Assembly: GCF_004768545.1 (NCBI RefSeq)
Contig: NZ_CP038635.1
Coordinates: 310,001 to 374,000, forward strand
Direction: 5' to 3'
DNA: 64,000 nucleotides
DNA from: Cupriavidus oxalaticus
GTDB lineage: Bacteria > Pseudomonadota > Gammaproteobacteria > Burkholderiales > Burkholderiaceae
Below are positions 16,353 through 24,753 of the stretch, one piece after another (position 1 is the stretch's first letter; each line of letters opens with the position of its first letter). The position numbers were made by a program, and so were the translations under genes. The notes under the pieces were generated by a model that searched no databases, was not told the origin of the DNA, and saw only the letters and a program-made list of their open reading frames with translations.

Positions 16353-17282
16353 TCAGGCAAATGCCTGCAGCGCCCCTTTCATCTTCTTCATCGCCGCGGC
16401 TTCGATCTGGCGGATGCGCTCCGCCGAGACGCCGAACTCGGCGGCCAGCTCATGCAGCGTGGCGCCGCCCGAGCCGTCGTCGGCCACGTTCAGCCAGCGC
16501 GCCTCGATGATCCGGCGGCTGCGCTCGTCCAGCCGGCCCAGCGCTTCTTCCAGGCCTTCGACCTGCATGCGGTCCTGGCGCTTGGCTTCCAGCACGCGCG
16601 TGGGTTCGTTGTGGTTGTCAGCCAGGTAGGCGATGGGGGCGAATTCCTCTTCGCCGTCGTCGACCTGGCCTTCCAGCGCGAGGTCGCCGCCCGACAGGCG
16701 GGTTTCCATCTCCATTACTTCTTCCGGCTTCACGTTCAGCTCGCGCGCCACGGCCTCGACCTGCTCCGGCGTGAACGTGTGCGAACCCTGCTTGTGGCTG
16801 CGCAGGTTGAAGAACAGCTTGCGCTGGGCCTTGGTGGTTGCCACCTTGACCATGCGCCAGTTCTTCAGCACGTACTCGTGGATCTCGGCCTTGATCCAGT
16901 GCATCGCATACGAGACCAGGCGTACGCCCTGCTCGGGATCGAAGCGCTTCACGGCCTTCATCAGGCCGATATTGCCTTCCTGGATCAGGTCGGCGTGCGG
17001 CAGGCCATAGCCCAGGTACTGGCGGGCGATCGACACCACCAGTCGCAGGTGGGACATCACCAGCTGGCGGGCGGCATCGACGGAATCGTTATCGCGGAGA
17101 TCGCGCGCCAGGCGCTGCTCTTCCTCCGCGGTCAGCAACGGAATTCGGTGGACAGCCTGGATATAGCTGTCGAGATTGCCCACGGTCGCCGGGAAGGTCA
17201 GCGCAAAGCTGCTCCCGCTACGGGGCGCCGTCGGCAGACGGCTAGTCGTCAGGGTTTGTTCGGCAGACAAGACTGCGTTCAC
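16353..17282 (-). CDS. rpoH: Heat-shock sigma factor RpoH (sigma32)
   Basis: This 309-residue alternative sigma factor directs RNA polymerase to heat-shock promoters. Region 2 reads MSHLRLVVSIARQYLGYGLPHADLIQEGNIGLMKAVKRFDPEQGVRLVSYAMHWIKAEIHEY. The RpoH box, TKAQRKLFFNLRS, separates RpoH from other group 3 sigmas. Region 4 ends with the HTH ELAAEFGVSAERIRQIEAAAMKKMK. A perfect CIRCE operator lies about 90 bp upstream of the start, pointing to HrcA control in addition to any chaperone feedback. Confidence 0.97.
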   Translation of the reverse strand: MNAVLSAEQTLTTSRLPTAPRSGSSFALTFPATVGNLDSYIQAVHRIPLLTAEEEQRLARDLRDNDSVDAARQLVMSHLRLVVSIARQYLGYGLPHADLIQEGNIGLMKAVKRFDPEQGVRLVSYAMHWIKAEIHEYVLKNWRMVKVATTKAQRKLFFNLRSHKQGSHTFTPEQVEAVARELNVKPEEVMEMETRLSGGDLALEGQVDDGEEEFAPIAYLADNHNEPTRVLEAKRQDRMQVEGLEEALGRLDERSRRIIEARWLNVADDGSGGATLHELAAEFGVSAERIRQIEAAAMKKMKGALQAFA

Positions 17283-17370
17283 TCAATCGCTCCTTTCGCA
17301 TCCGGCGGTTGGGTTGCCGGGTCATGTCCCGCACGTCCTTGTGGGAACGGCGGCGGCACTGCAACACATC

Positions 17371-17397
17371 TTAGCACTCCATCCGGGTGAGTGCTAA
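17371..17397. promoter_or_regulatory. CIRCE operator (HrcA site) upstream of rpoH
   Basis: TTAGCACTC, nine spacer bases, then GAGTGCTAA is a perfect match to the CIRCE inverted repeat bound by HrcA. It is 89 bp upstream of the rpoH start, read on the minus strand. No groESL, dnaK or hrcA gene is nearby, so the operator belongs to rpoH or, less likely, the divergent pirin gene. The rest of 17283-17629 shows no gene and no convincing sigma70 promoter. Confidence 0.92.
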
Positions 17398-17629
17398 TTG
17401 GAGTCCCAACGGTCTTGATAGTTCCCGTCGATTGACTCACCGCATAGAATAGCAATAACGCTATGAAGCGGCTTCGGGGATACTCGTGGCTGGGTACACT
17501 CGTGTTAGAGCGAATGTGTGCCCGCCGGTTCTGCATGCCAGTGGAATGATTTGTTGCGCCAGCGGCTACACTCGACGCAAGCGGCGGCAAGCTGGCACGC
17601 TTGCCGATCTCTCATACTCCGGAGGAGCT

Positions 17630-18508
17630 ATGTCTGCTATCGAACACTTGTTGAAACCGCATGTGCGCGACCTGGGCGATTTCACCGTGCGCCGCCTGCT
17701 GCCGGCCGCTGCGACCCAGACGGTCGGGCCATTTATCTTCTTCGACCATATGGGGCCGGTGCAGATGCCGCCGGGCGAGGGTGCCGATGTGCGCCCGCAT
17801 CCGCATATCGGGCTGGCGACCGTCACATACCTGTTCGAAGGCGAGATCATTCACCGCGACAGTCTCGGCAGCGAGCAGGCGATCCGGCCGGGCGACGTCA
17901 ACTGGATGACTGCCGGCCACGGCATCGTCCATTCGGAGCGCTCGCCCGATTCCGCGCGCGCCGACGGCGCGCGCCTGCACGGCATCCAGACATGGGTGGC
18001 ATTGCCGCAGTCGCACGAGACCGACGAACCGTCCTTCTTCCACCATCCCGCTGCAACGCTGCCGCGCATCGAGCGGCCGGGGGTGCGCATGGTGGTGATC
18101 GCCGGCGATGCCTTCGGCAAGACTTCGCCGGTCAAGGTCTTCAGCCGCACCCTGTACGTGGCGATCGAGCTGGATGCGGGCGCGAGCGTGGAGATCCCCG
18201 CCGACCATGCCGAGCGCGGCATCTACCCGGTGGACGGCGCGGTGTCGCTGGACGGCGAGCCGCTGCCGGCCGAGCACATGGTGGTGCTGACGCCCGGGCA
18301 GCCGGCGCTGCTGATGGCGACGGCGCCTTCGCGCGTGATGCTGCTGGGAGGCGACCCGACCGACGGCCGCCGCTTCATCTACTGGAATTTCGTGGCCAGC
18401 AGCAAGGAAGCCATCGAGTCCGCTGCCAGACGCTGGGAGGACGACCAGTTTCCGCGCGTGCCGGGCGACGAGCGCGAGCGCATCCCGCTGCCGGCGCGCA
18501 AGCCCTGA
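17630..18508 (+). CDS. Pirin-family bicupin
   Basis: This is a 292-residue pirin-like protein of the cupin superfamily. The N-terminal cupin holds the metal-binding motif PHPHIGLATVTYLFEGEIIHRD, followed by NWMTAGHGIVHSER, giving the usual His/His/His/Glu ligand set. The C-terminal Pirin_C half contains ERGIYPVDGAVSLDGE and MLLGGDPTDGRRFIYWNFVASSKE. A GGAGGAG ribosome-binding site fixes the ATG at 17630. Some family members oxidise quercetin in vitro. No specific substrate is indicated here. Confidence 0.9.
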   Translation: MSAIEHLLKPHVRDLGDFTVRRLLPAAATQTVGPFIFFDHMGPVQMPPGEGADVRPHPHIGLATVTYLFEGEIIHRDSLGSEQAIRPGDVNWMTAGHGIVHSERSPDSARADGARLHGIQTWVALPQSHETDEPSFFHHPAATLPRIERPGVRMVVIAGDAFGKTSPVKVFSRTLYVAIELDAGASVEIPADHAERGIYPVDGAVSLDGEPLPAEHMVVLTPGQPALLMATAPSRVMLLGGDPTDGRRFIYWNFVASSKEAIESAARRWEDDQFPRVPGDERERIPLPARKP

Positions 18509-18548
18509 ACCGGGCGGTCCGGGCTCAGACCGCGCTCAGACCGCGCGT

Positions 18549-19541
18549 TTAGACCGGACTGGCCCAGGTGACGCGGGTGCCGAGCTTCAGGCACTCGCGG
18601 ATGGCTTCGACCTGCGTGGCGATTGGCGCCGGCACCGGCACGGCGCCATCGAGCACGCGCCGGATCCATGCCGCGGTCAGGCCGGCATCATTGCCGGGCG
18701 GCAGATCCGGCACTTCGGCCAGCGATCCGCCGGAGGGATCGACCAGCGTCTGCTGGTGCCCTTCATGCAGCCAGTCGATGCGGCCGCTGCGGCGCGCATC
18801 GGCCACCACTTCGCCTTCGGTGCCGCGTGCCAGCAGCACGTTGGCCGGCTCGTGAGAGAAATAGTCGGTCAGCGTCTCGCGGTATTCCGGGTGGGTATAG
18901 CTATACAGCCGCAAGCCTTCAGCCGGCGCGTGCTCGCCCACCGGCTGCAGCATCTTGGCCACGGTATGCGACGAGTTGCGCAAGCCGATCACGGTGCGCC
19001 GCTCCAGCAGCTGCGACAGGCCCGGCGACAGCACATCGACCGGCAGCACCGCCAGCGGGCCGTCGCCGCCGGTCTCGCGCAGCCGTGCCGAGGCTTCGGC
19101 CGTGCTGGCGCACAGGGGAATGCCCAGCGCCTCGAACAGGGTCATGCTGGTGATGCGGTCATTGAAGACGCGCGTCCCGTGCACCAGTACGGGGATGCCG
19201 TCGCGAGCCAGCAGCAGCGCCAGCAGCGGCACCAGGTTTGGCTGCTTGCGTGCGCCGTTGTAGCTGGGGATCACTACCACCTGGCGCTCGGGCGGCGCGG
19301 GCAGCGGCTGGCAGTGCGCATGGGCGGCCTCGAGCATGCCGGCCAGTTCGTGCGGGGCCTCGCCCTTGATGCGGTAGGCCATCAGGATCGCGCCCAGCTC
19401 CAGGTCGGACACGCGCCCAGCCAGCATCGCGTCGAACAGGGTCTTGGCGTCGTCGCGCGGCAGCGCGCGCGCGCCGTTGACGCCACGGCCGACTTCCTTG
19501 ATATAGCGGGCGGCGGAAAACGGGTTGGCTGGCGTGGTCAT
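18549..19541 (-). CDS. ybiB: YbiB-like glycosyltransferase-family-3 protein
   Basis: This 330-residue protein is related to anthranilate phosphoribosyltransferase (TrpD), with the helical N-terminal domain (AMLAGRVSDLELGAILMAYRIKGEAPHELAGML). The usual TrpD GTGGD-like PRPP loop is replaced by PSYNGARKQPNLVPLLALLLA, as in the YbiB group. E. coli YbiB binds nucleic acid and has no known transferase activity. It lies downstream of the nitrate transporter genes on the same strand with a gap of about 105 bp, so cotranscription is possible but unproven. Confidence 0.82.
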   Translation of the reverse strand: MTTPANPFSAARYIKEVGRGVNGARALPRDDAKTLFDAMLAGRVSDLELGAILMAYRIKGEAPHELAGMLEAAHAHCQPLPAPPERQVVVIPSYNGARKQPNLVPLLALLLARDGIPVLVHGTRVFNDRITSMTLFEALGIPLCASTAEASARLRETGGDGPLAVLPVDVLSPGLSQLLERRTVIGLRNSSHTVAKMLQPVGEHAPAEGLRLYSYTHPEYRETLTDYFSHEPANVLLARGTEGEVVADARRSGRIDWLHEGHQQTLVDPSGGSLAEVPDLPPGNDAGLTAAWIRRVLDGAVPVPAPIATQVEAIRECLKLGTRVTWASPV

Positions 19542-19646
19542 GGCGGCTTGGGGGAGGAGTCTGTTCTGGGTTCATGATAGCGGAGCAGCGCCGTCGCGCC
19601 CATCGCCGCCCGTTGCCACGGACGAGCGCGACGGCGGGGAGCACGC

Positions 19647-20450
19647 TCAGGCTGCTTCCTGGAGCGCGGGATTGCGCTGCTTGCGGTAGAGAAAGTCCAG
19701 CACCGCGGTACGGCAGGCGTGGTAGTCCTTGTCGTCGGCCAGCGCCACGCGGTCGCGCGGGCGCGGCAGGTCCACCCTGAGGATCTCGCCGATGGTGGCG
19801 GCCGGGCCGTTGGTCATCATCACGATGCGGTCGGCGAGCAGCACGGCCTCGTCGACATCGTGCGTGACCATCACCACCGTGCTGCGCGTGCGCGCCACGA
19901 TCTTGATCAGTTCGTCCTGCAGGTGTGCGCGGGTCAGGGCATCGAGCGCGCCGAAGGGTTCGTCCATCAGCAGCACCTTGGGCGCCATCGCCAGCGCGCG
20001 GGCAATGCCGACGCGCTGCTTCATGCCGCCGGAGATCTCGTGCGGATACTTGCCCTCGGCGTGCGTCAGGCCCACGAGTGCCAGCGTCTCGTGCGTGCGC
20101 GTCTTCAGTTCAGCCTTGCCTTCGCTGGCACCGAACACACGCTCCACGCCCAGGTAGACGTTCTCGAAGCAGGTCAGCCACGGCAGCAGCGAATGGTTCT
20201 GGAACACCACGGCGCGCTCCGGCCCGGGTCCGGCGATCTCGCGCCCGGCGCAGATCAGCGCGCCGGTGGTCGGCGTGGCCAGCCCCGCGATCAGGTTCAG
20301 CAGCGTGGACTTGCCACAGCCGGAGTGGCCGATCAGCGTAATGAACTCGCCCTCGGCGATCTGAAGGTTGATGTCGCGCAGGGCGACGAACGGCCCTTTG
20401 CGCGTCTTGAAGGTCTGTCCGACGTTCTCGATGCTGACGAACTTGTCCAT
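19647..20450 (-). CDS. Nitrate ABC transporter, ATP-binding protein
   Basis: This is a 267-residue ABC ATPase of the NrtD/SsuB type. Walker A is GHSGCGKST, the signature is ISGGMKQRVGIARAL, Walker B is VLLMDEPFGALD, and the H-loop is VTHDVDEAV. It energises nitrate (or nitrite/cyanate) import together with the permease and binding protein encoded just upstream. Substrate assignment rests on the neighbouring NrtA-like protein and the NasT-like regulator. It begins 18 bp after the permease gene. Confidence 0.9.
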   Translation of the reverse strand: MDKFVSIENVGQTFKTRKGPFVALRDINLQIAEGEFITLIGHSGCGKSTLLNLIAGLATPTTGALICAGREIAGPGPERAVVFQNHSLLPWLTCFENVYLGVERVFGASEGKAELKTRTHETLALVGLTHAEGKYPHEISGGMKQRVGIARALAMAPKVLLMDEPFGALDALTRAHLQDELIKIVARTRSTVVMVTHDVDEAVLLADRIVMMTNGPAATIGEILRVDLPRPRDRVALADDKDYHACRTAVLDFLYRKQRNPALQEAA

Positions 20451-20468
20451 GGCGTCTCTCCCTCGCTT

Positions 20469-21392
20469 TTAGTTGGCGCCGTAGCTGAAGCGCCGTGCCA
20501 GTGCCAGCAATGCATGCTCGAGCATCAGTCCGATGATGCCGATCACGAAGATCGCGATCACGATGTGCTCGACCTTCAGGTTGTTCCACTCGTCCCACAG
20601 CCAGAAGCCGATGCCGGTGCCGCCGGTCAGCATCTCGGCCGCGACGATCACCAGCCACGCCGTGCCGATCGACAGCCGCACGCCGGTCAGCATGTAGGGC
20701 AGCACCGCGGGAAACAGCACCCGCGTGAACACCTTCCATTCCGACAGGTCAAGCACGCGCGCCACGTTCAGGTAGTCCTGCGGCACGCGCGTGACGCCTA
20801 CCGCGGTGTTGATCACCATCGGCCAGATCGAGCAGATGAAGATGGCCCAGATCGCCGCCGGGTTGGCAGCCTTGAACAGCAGCAGCCCGATCGGCAGCCA
20901 CGCCAGCGGCGAGACCGGCCGCAGCAGGCTGATCACGGGCGACGCCATCGCGTTCAGGAATGCAAAGCGCCCGATCAGGAAGCCCGCCGGAATGCCGATC
21001 ACGGCGGCCAGGCCGAAGCCCGCGGCCACGCGCGCCAGCGACGCCAGCACATTCCAGCCGATGCCCTGATCGTTGGGGCCGTTGCGGTAGAACGGGTCGG
21101 AGAACAGCGGCACCGCCGCGTTCCACGTTGCACCCGGCGTCGGAATCGCCGGGATCAGTGTGGCGATGCCGTGCCAGGCCATCACGAACACGGCAAAGCC
21201 CAGGATCGGCGGCACGGCCTTGAGCACCAGCGCGCCGAGCAGGTCTTGGCGTTGTGCGTGGCGTTGTGCGCGCCGTTCCTGCGCGGCGATTTCCAGCTCG
21301 CGCCGCCGTGCGCGTTCCTTGATGTCGGTGTCGGTGGCGGCGACATTGGCAGCATTGGCGCCTTCAGGCGCGGTGTGGGCGATGGCATTCAC
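20469..21392 (-). CDS. Nitrate ABC transporter, permease
   Basis: This is a 307-residue NrtB/SsuC-type permease with about six membrane helices. The EAA-like cytoplasmic loop is visible around VARVLDLSEWKVFTRVLFPAVLPYMLTGVRLSIG. The likely start is GTG at 21392 (VNAIAHTAPEG). An open frame continues far upstream but is antisense-like shadow of nrtA. The N-terminus is a charged, Arg-rich cytoplasmic stretch (RARRRELEIAAQERRAQRHAQ), longer than usual. The gene lies 56 bp after the binding-protein gene. Confidence 0.9.
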   Translation of the reverse strand: MNAIAHTAPEGANAANVAATDTDIKERARRRELEIAAQERRAQRHAQRQDLLGALVLKAVPPILGFAVFVMAWHGIATLIPAIPTPGATWNAAVPLFSDPFYRNGPNDQGIGWNVLASLARVAAGFGLAAVIGIPAGFLIGRFAFLNAMASPVISLLRPVSPLAWLPIGLLLFKAANPAAIWAIFICSIWPMVINTAVGVTRVPQDYLNVARVLDLSEWKVFTRVLFPAVLPYMLTGVRLSIGTAWLVIVAAEMLTGGTGIGFWLWDEWNNLKVEHIVIAIFVIGIIGLMLEHALLALARRFSYGAN

Positions 21393-21448
21393 ATCGGGCT
21401 CCTTTATCCAGGGGCGCTGCGGATCGGTGGGGTGGTGGCGGCCTGTGG

Positions 21449-22786
21449 TCAAGCGTTCTGCGCGCCGGCCTTGATCTTGAAGCCGTCGGCATACGCCTTC
21501 GGGTCCTTGGTGGCATCCCAGACCACGCCGTCGATCAGCTTTGCGGTACGGAAGTCGCCCTTGGGCAGCGGCACCTGCGCCGCGGTGGCGGCCTGCCTGA
21601 AGATGTCGATGCGGTTGACCTGCTTCGCCACGGCCAGGTAGTCGGGGTGCTCCTTGAGCAGGCCCCAGCGCTTGTGCTGGGTCAGGAACCACATGCCATC
21701 GGACAGGAACGGGTAGTTGGCGCTGCCCTGGTAGAACTTCATGGCATCGGGATCGTCCCAGGTCTTGCCCAGGCCGTTGCTGTAGCGGCCAAGCATGCGG
21801 TCCAGGATGATGTCCATGTCGGTGTTGACGTAGGACTTGGCGGCGATGGTCTCGGCGGTCTTGCGGCGGTTCGAGGCCGAAGCGTCGATGAACTTGGACG
21901 CTTCCAGCACCGCAGCCACCATCGCGCGCGCGGTGTTGGGGTACTTCTGCACGAATTCCGCGGTGGTGCCGAGCGTCTTCTCCGGATGGTTCTTCCAGAT
22001 CGACTGGGTGGTCTCGGCGGTAAAGCCGATCTTGTCGGCGATGGCGCGCGCGCCCCAGGGCTCGCCCACGCAGAAGCCGTCCATGTTGCCCACGCGCATG
22101 TTGGCCACCATCTGCGGCGGCGGCACGGTGATGGCCTTGGCGTCCTGCATCGGGTTGATGCCGTTGGCCGCGAGCCAGTAGTACAGCCACATCGCGTGCG
22201 TGCCGGTGGGGAAGGTCTGCGCGAAGGTGTAGTCGCGCTTTTCCTTCATCATCAGCGCCTTCAGGCTGGCACCGTCGCGCACGCCTTTCTCGGCCAGCTT
22301 GGACGACAGCGTGATGGCCTGGCCGTTGTAGTTCAGGTTCATCAGGACCGCCATGTCTTTCCTGGGGCCGCCGATGCCGAGCTGCACGCCGTAGATCAGG
22401 CCGTACAGCACGTGCGCGGCGTCGAGCTCGCCGTTGACCAGCTTGTCGCGCACGCCGGCCCACGAGGCTTCCTTGGTCGGCGTGATCTTGATCCCGTACT
22501 TCTTGTCGAGGCCGAGCGTGGACGCCATCACCACCGAGGCGCAGTCGGTCAGCGGGATGAAGCCGATGCGCACGTCGGTCTTCTCGGGGGCGTCGGAGCC
22601 CGCCGCCCACGCCCCGGCGCGCACCAGCGGATCGACCAGCGTCATCACGCTGGCGCCGGCGATGGTCGCCAGCGCGCGGCGGCGGCCGCTGCTGGCCGGC
22701 ACCGCGTCGGCTGCGGCCGCCGAGGCGGCTTCGGAGGCGTTCACCGCCGCGTGCAGCGGCTTGGCAATCCTGAGGCGAGAGGGCAT
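21449..22786 (-). CDS. Nitrate ABC transporter, NrtA-like binding protein
   Basis: This 445-residue periplasmic binding protein is of the NrtA/CmpA family. A long N-terminus carries a Tat-like SSGRRRALATIAGASVMTLV segment, followed by the mature domain starting VRIGFIPLTDCASVVMASTLGLDKKYGI. Family features include DAAHVLYGLIYGVQLGIGGP, NFYQ-like MKFYQGSANYPF, and GEPWGARAIADKIGFT. The ATG is preceded by GGAG directly after an intrinsic terminator, indicating transcription attenuation. It is the first gene of the transporter unit. Confidence 0.92.
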   Translation of the reverse strand: MPSRLRIAKPLHAAVNASEAASAAAADAVPASSGRRRALATIAGASVMTLVDPLVRAGAWAAGSDAPEKTDVRIGFIPLTDCASVVMASTLGLDKKYGIKITPTKEASWAGVRDKLVNGELDAAHVLYGLIYGVQLGIGGPRKDMAVLMNLNYNGQAITLSSKLAEKGVRDGASLKALMMKEKRDYTFAQTFPTGTHAMWLYYWLAANGINPMQDAKAITVPPPQMVANMRVGNMDGFCVGEPWGARAIADKIGFTAETTQSIWKNHPEKTLGTTAEFVQKYPNTARAMVAAVLEASKFIDASASNRRKTAETIAAKSYVNTDMDIILDRMLGRYSNGLGKTWDDPDAMKFYQGSANYPFLSDGMWFLTQHKRWGLLKEHPDYLAVAKQVNRIDIFRQAATAAQVPLPKGDFRTAKLIDGVVWDATKDPKAYADGFKIKAGAQNA

Positions 22787-22800
22787 TGCGAAACTCCAAG

Positions 22801-22858
22801 AAAAAAGCGTCCCCGTCCGTGCCGGCTTCGCCAGAAGACGGGTACGGTGCAGGGACGC
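22801..22858 (-). terminator. Attenuator-type terminator in the nitrate transporter leader
   Basis: On the minus strand, a long hairpin has outer arms GCGTCCC / GGGACGC, inner pairs CCGT / ACGG and an apical GGC-TTC-GCC. It is followed by TTTTTT and ends 14 bp before the nrtA-like ATG, just ahead of the GGAG ribosome-binding site. A terminator between promoter region and first gene is the design of ANTAR-controlled nas leaders. The rest of the 384-bp leader (22787-23170) has several short hairpins, but I could not assign the hexaloop ANTAR target pair with confidence. Confidence 0.85.
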
Positions 22859-23170
22859 CGTTGTCCATGGCGTGACGCAGCCTGCGTTGGCTGGGTCCGC
22901 CTAAATTGTGATCGGCCGCCGTTGGCCGATGCCTGCATATCGCAAGGCGTGTGCCAGCCTGTGCGGTGCAACATTTCGGGGCGGAACCGTGCCGGCGGAG
23001 TGATGCTTCGGGATGAAATGAGCGAACGCGGTGCGTGCGCCGGCTGCGCTGCCGCATCCCGGGGCAGAGCCGAGGACGGCGGGGCGCGAAGGATTCGCTT
23101 TGGGGCAGCGCCAGTATCGTGCATTGCACCAGCCGCGGGCTGTGGCGCCCCGCGGCCGGCAGGCGGGCGT

Positions 23171-23806
23171 TCAGCCCATGACGTCGATCACGCGCTGGGC
23201 TGCATCGACCAGCTTCAGGCCGCGCTCCATCGCCATGCTGCGCAGGCGCTTGTAGGCCTCGTCCTCGGTGATGCCGCGCGCCTGCATCAGCAGGCCCTTG
23301 GCGCGCTCGACCACCTTGCGCTCGGCCAGCTTGAGGCGGGTGGCGTCGAGTTCGGCGCGCAGTTGCTGGTCCAGCTCGAAGCGGGCATAGGCGACGTCGA
23401 GCACCGTCTTGACGCGCTCGGCGCGCAGGCCGTCGACGATATAGGCGGTGATGCCCGCCGACAGCGCGGCCTTGATGCGCTGGCTGTCGTCGTTGTCGGT
23501 GAACAGCACAATGGGGCGCGGCGCATGCTGGGTCGAGACGCAGACGTGCTCGATGGTGTCGCGCGCGGCCGATTCCGAGGCGATGATCAGCATGTCGGGC
23601 TGGGTCGCGGTGATCACGTCCGGCAGCCGCAAGTCGGCATCGACGATCTGGATCTCGCTGAAGCCCGCGCTGACCAGTCCGTTGCGGATGGTCTCGACGT
23701 TGAGTGGGTTACCGTCAAGGGGATCGCGCACCAGCAGGATACGCAGCGCCCGACCGGCGGCGGGGGCAGGCGTCGATGGCGATGGGGGCGGATGGCGTCG
23801 GGTCAT
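23171..23806 (-). CDS. NasT-like ANTAR antiterminator with receiver-like domain
   Basis: This is a 211-residue two-domain regulator. The N-terminal half is a CheY-like fold (RILLVRDPLDGNPLNVETIRNGL, then DADLRLPDVITATQPDMLIIA). The C-terminal half is an ANTAR RNA-binding domain (LAERKVVERAKGLLMQARGITEDEAYKRLRSMAMERGLKLVDAAQRV). NasT proteins bind leader RNA and prevent termination upstream of nitrate genes. It lies directly upstream of the attenuated nitrate transporter on the same strand. The start at 23806 is chosen over 23869. A NasS-type nitrate sensor gene is not adjacent. Confidence 0.88.
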   Translation of the reverse strand: MTRRHPPPSPSTPAPAAGRALRILLVRDPLDGNPLNVETIRNGLVSAGFSEIQIVDADLRLPDVITATQPDMLIIASESAARDTIEHVCVSTQHAPRPIVLFTDNDDSQRIKAALSAGITAYIVDGLRAERVKTVLDVAYARFELDQQLRAELDATRLKLAERKVVERAKGLLMQARGITEDEAYKRLRSMAMERGLKLVDAAQRVIDVMG

Positions 23807-23930
23807 GGCTTGATTCTGTTGCAGTGCGCCATGCAAGATTCGCGCCGGGTTCGGCGGTCCACGCCGCACTGCCGTGGTGCAGAGTGGTCGCGGGCCCGCC
23901 TGGATTCATTGTATGCCGTCGTACGCAGCC

Positions 23931-23944
23931 CACCGCGCGCGGTG
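23931..23944. repeat. 14-bp perfect palindrome in a divergent intergenic region
   Basis: CACCGCGCGCGGTG lies between the ANTAR gene and the FAA hydrolase gene (intergenic 23807-24047). It could be an operator for either, but it could also be chance in GC-rich DNA. No regulator gene is adjacent. Confidence 0.4.
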
Positions 23945-24047
23945 TATCCTGTGGCCCTGCCGCGCCGGGGGCGTCTGCTGGCGACGCCGCGATGCACACC
24001 CTCGCATCCCGGCTGCGGGACCGATCAGAAAAAATCTGGAGAGATGC

Positions 24048-24749
24048 ATGACCGAATTCGTGTTCGCCCCGCCGGCCCCCGTTGGGGTGCCGGTGCGTGG
24101 CAGCGACGCTAGCTTCCCGGTCCGCCGCGTGTACTGCGTCGGCCGCAACTATGCTGCCCATGCCCGCGAAATGGGCTCGGACCCCGACCGCGAACCGCCG
24201 TTCTTCTTCTGCAAGCCGGCCGACGCGGTCAGCTACGTCGCCGACGGCACCGAAGGGGCGTTCCCGTACCCGCCGGGCACCAGCAACTGCCACTATGAAG
24301 TGGAGCTGGTGGTGGCGATCGGCACGGGCGGGCGCGACATCCCGGTGGAAAGCGCCGCGCAGCACGTGTTCGGCTACGCCGTGGGCCTGGACATGACCCG
24401 CCGCGACCTGCAGAACGAGTCCAAGAAAACCGGCCGCCCCTGGGAAACCGGCAAGGCCTTCGACAAGTCGGCGCCGATCGGCCCGATCGTGCCGGTCTCG
24501 GCCATCGGCCATCCGCAGAAGGGCGAAGTGACGCTGTCGGTCAACGGCGTGGAGAAGCAGCGCGGCGACCTGTCGGACCTGATCTGGTCGGTGCCGGAGA
24601 TGGTGTCGTACCTGTCCAGGCTGTTCGAGTTGCAGCCGGGCGACCTGATCTTCAGCGGTACGCCTGAAGGCGTGGGCCCGGTGGTCAAGGACGATGTCAT
24701 GCAATGCCACGTCGGCGGCGTGGGCGACCTCACCATCAAGGTAGTCTGA
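24048..24749 (+). CDS. FAA-family hydrolase (fumarylacetoacetate/fumarylpyruvate type)
   Basis: This is a 233-residue enzyme of the fumarylacetoacetate hydrolase superfamily, short form. It has [18 protein letters not shown], the metal-binding [13 protein letters not shown] (two Glu), [10 protein letters not shown] and the C-terminal [18 protein letters not shown] motif. These enzymes hydrolyse the C-C bond of fumarylpyruvate (gentisate route) or fumarylacetoacetate (homogentisate route). The paired zeta-GST gene 4 bp downstream supplies the preceding isomerisation step, and both routes fit. The start at 24048 follows a GGAGAG ribosome-binding site. Confidence 0.9.
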   Translation: MTEFVFAPPAPVGVPVRGSDASFPVRRVYCVGRNYAAHAREMGSDPDREPPFFFCKPADAVSYVADGTEGAFPYPPGTSNCHYEVELVVAIGTGGRDIPVESAAQHVFGYAVGLDMTRRDLQNESKKTGRPWETGKAFDKSAPIGPIVPVSAIGHPQKGEVTLSVNGVEKQRGDLSDLIWSVPEMVSYLSRLFELQPGDLIFSGTPEGVGPVVKDDVMQCHVGGVGDLTIKVV

Positions 24750-24753
24750 TCCG

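Noticed and set aside
17432..17460. Possible plus-strand promoter TTGACT for the pirin gene
   Set aside because: The -35 is good, but no acceptable -10 lies 16-18 bp downstream; TAGAAT is only 9 bp away.
21393..23129. Long minus-strand open frame extending the permease gene upstream
   Set aside because: It overlaps the nrtA-like gene in another frame, reads as low-complexity Arg/Gly/Ala sequence, and has no membrane-protein character.
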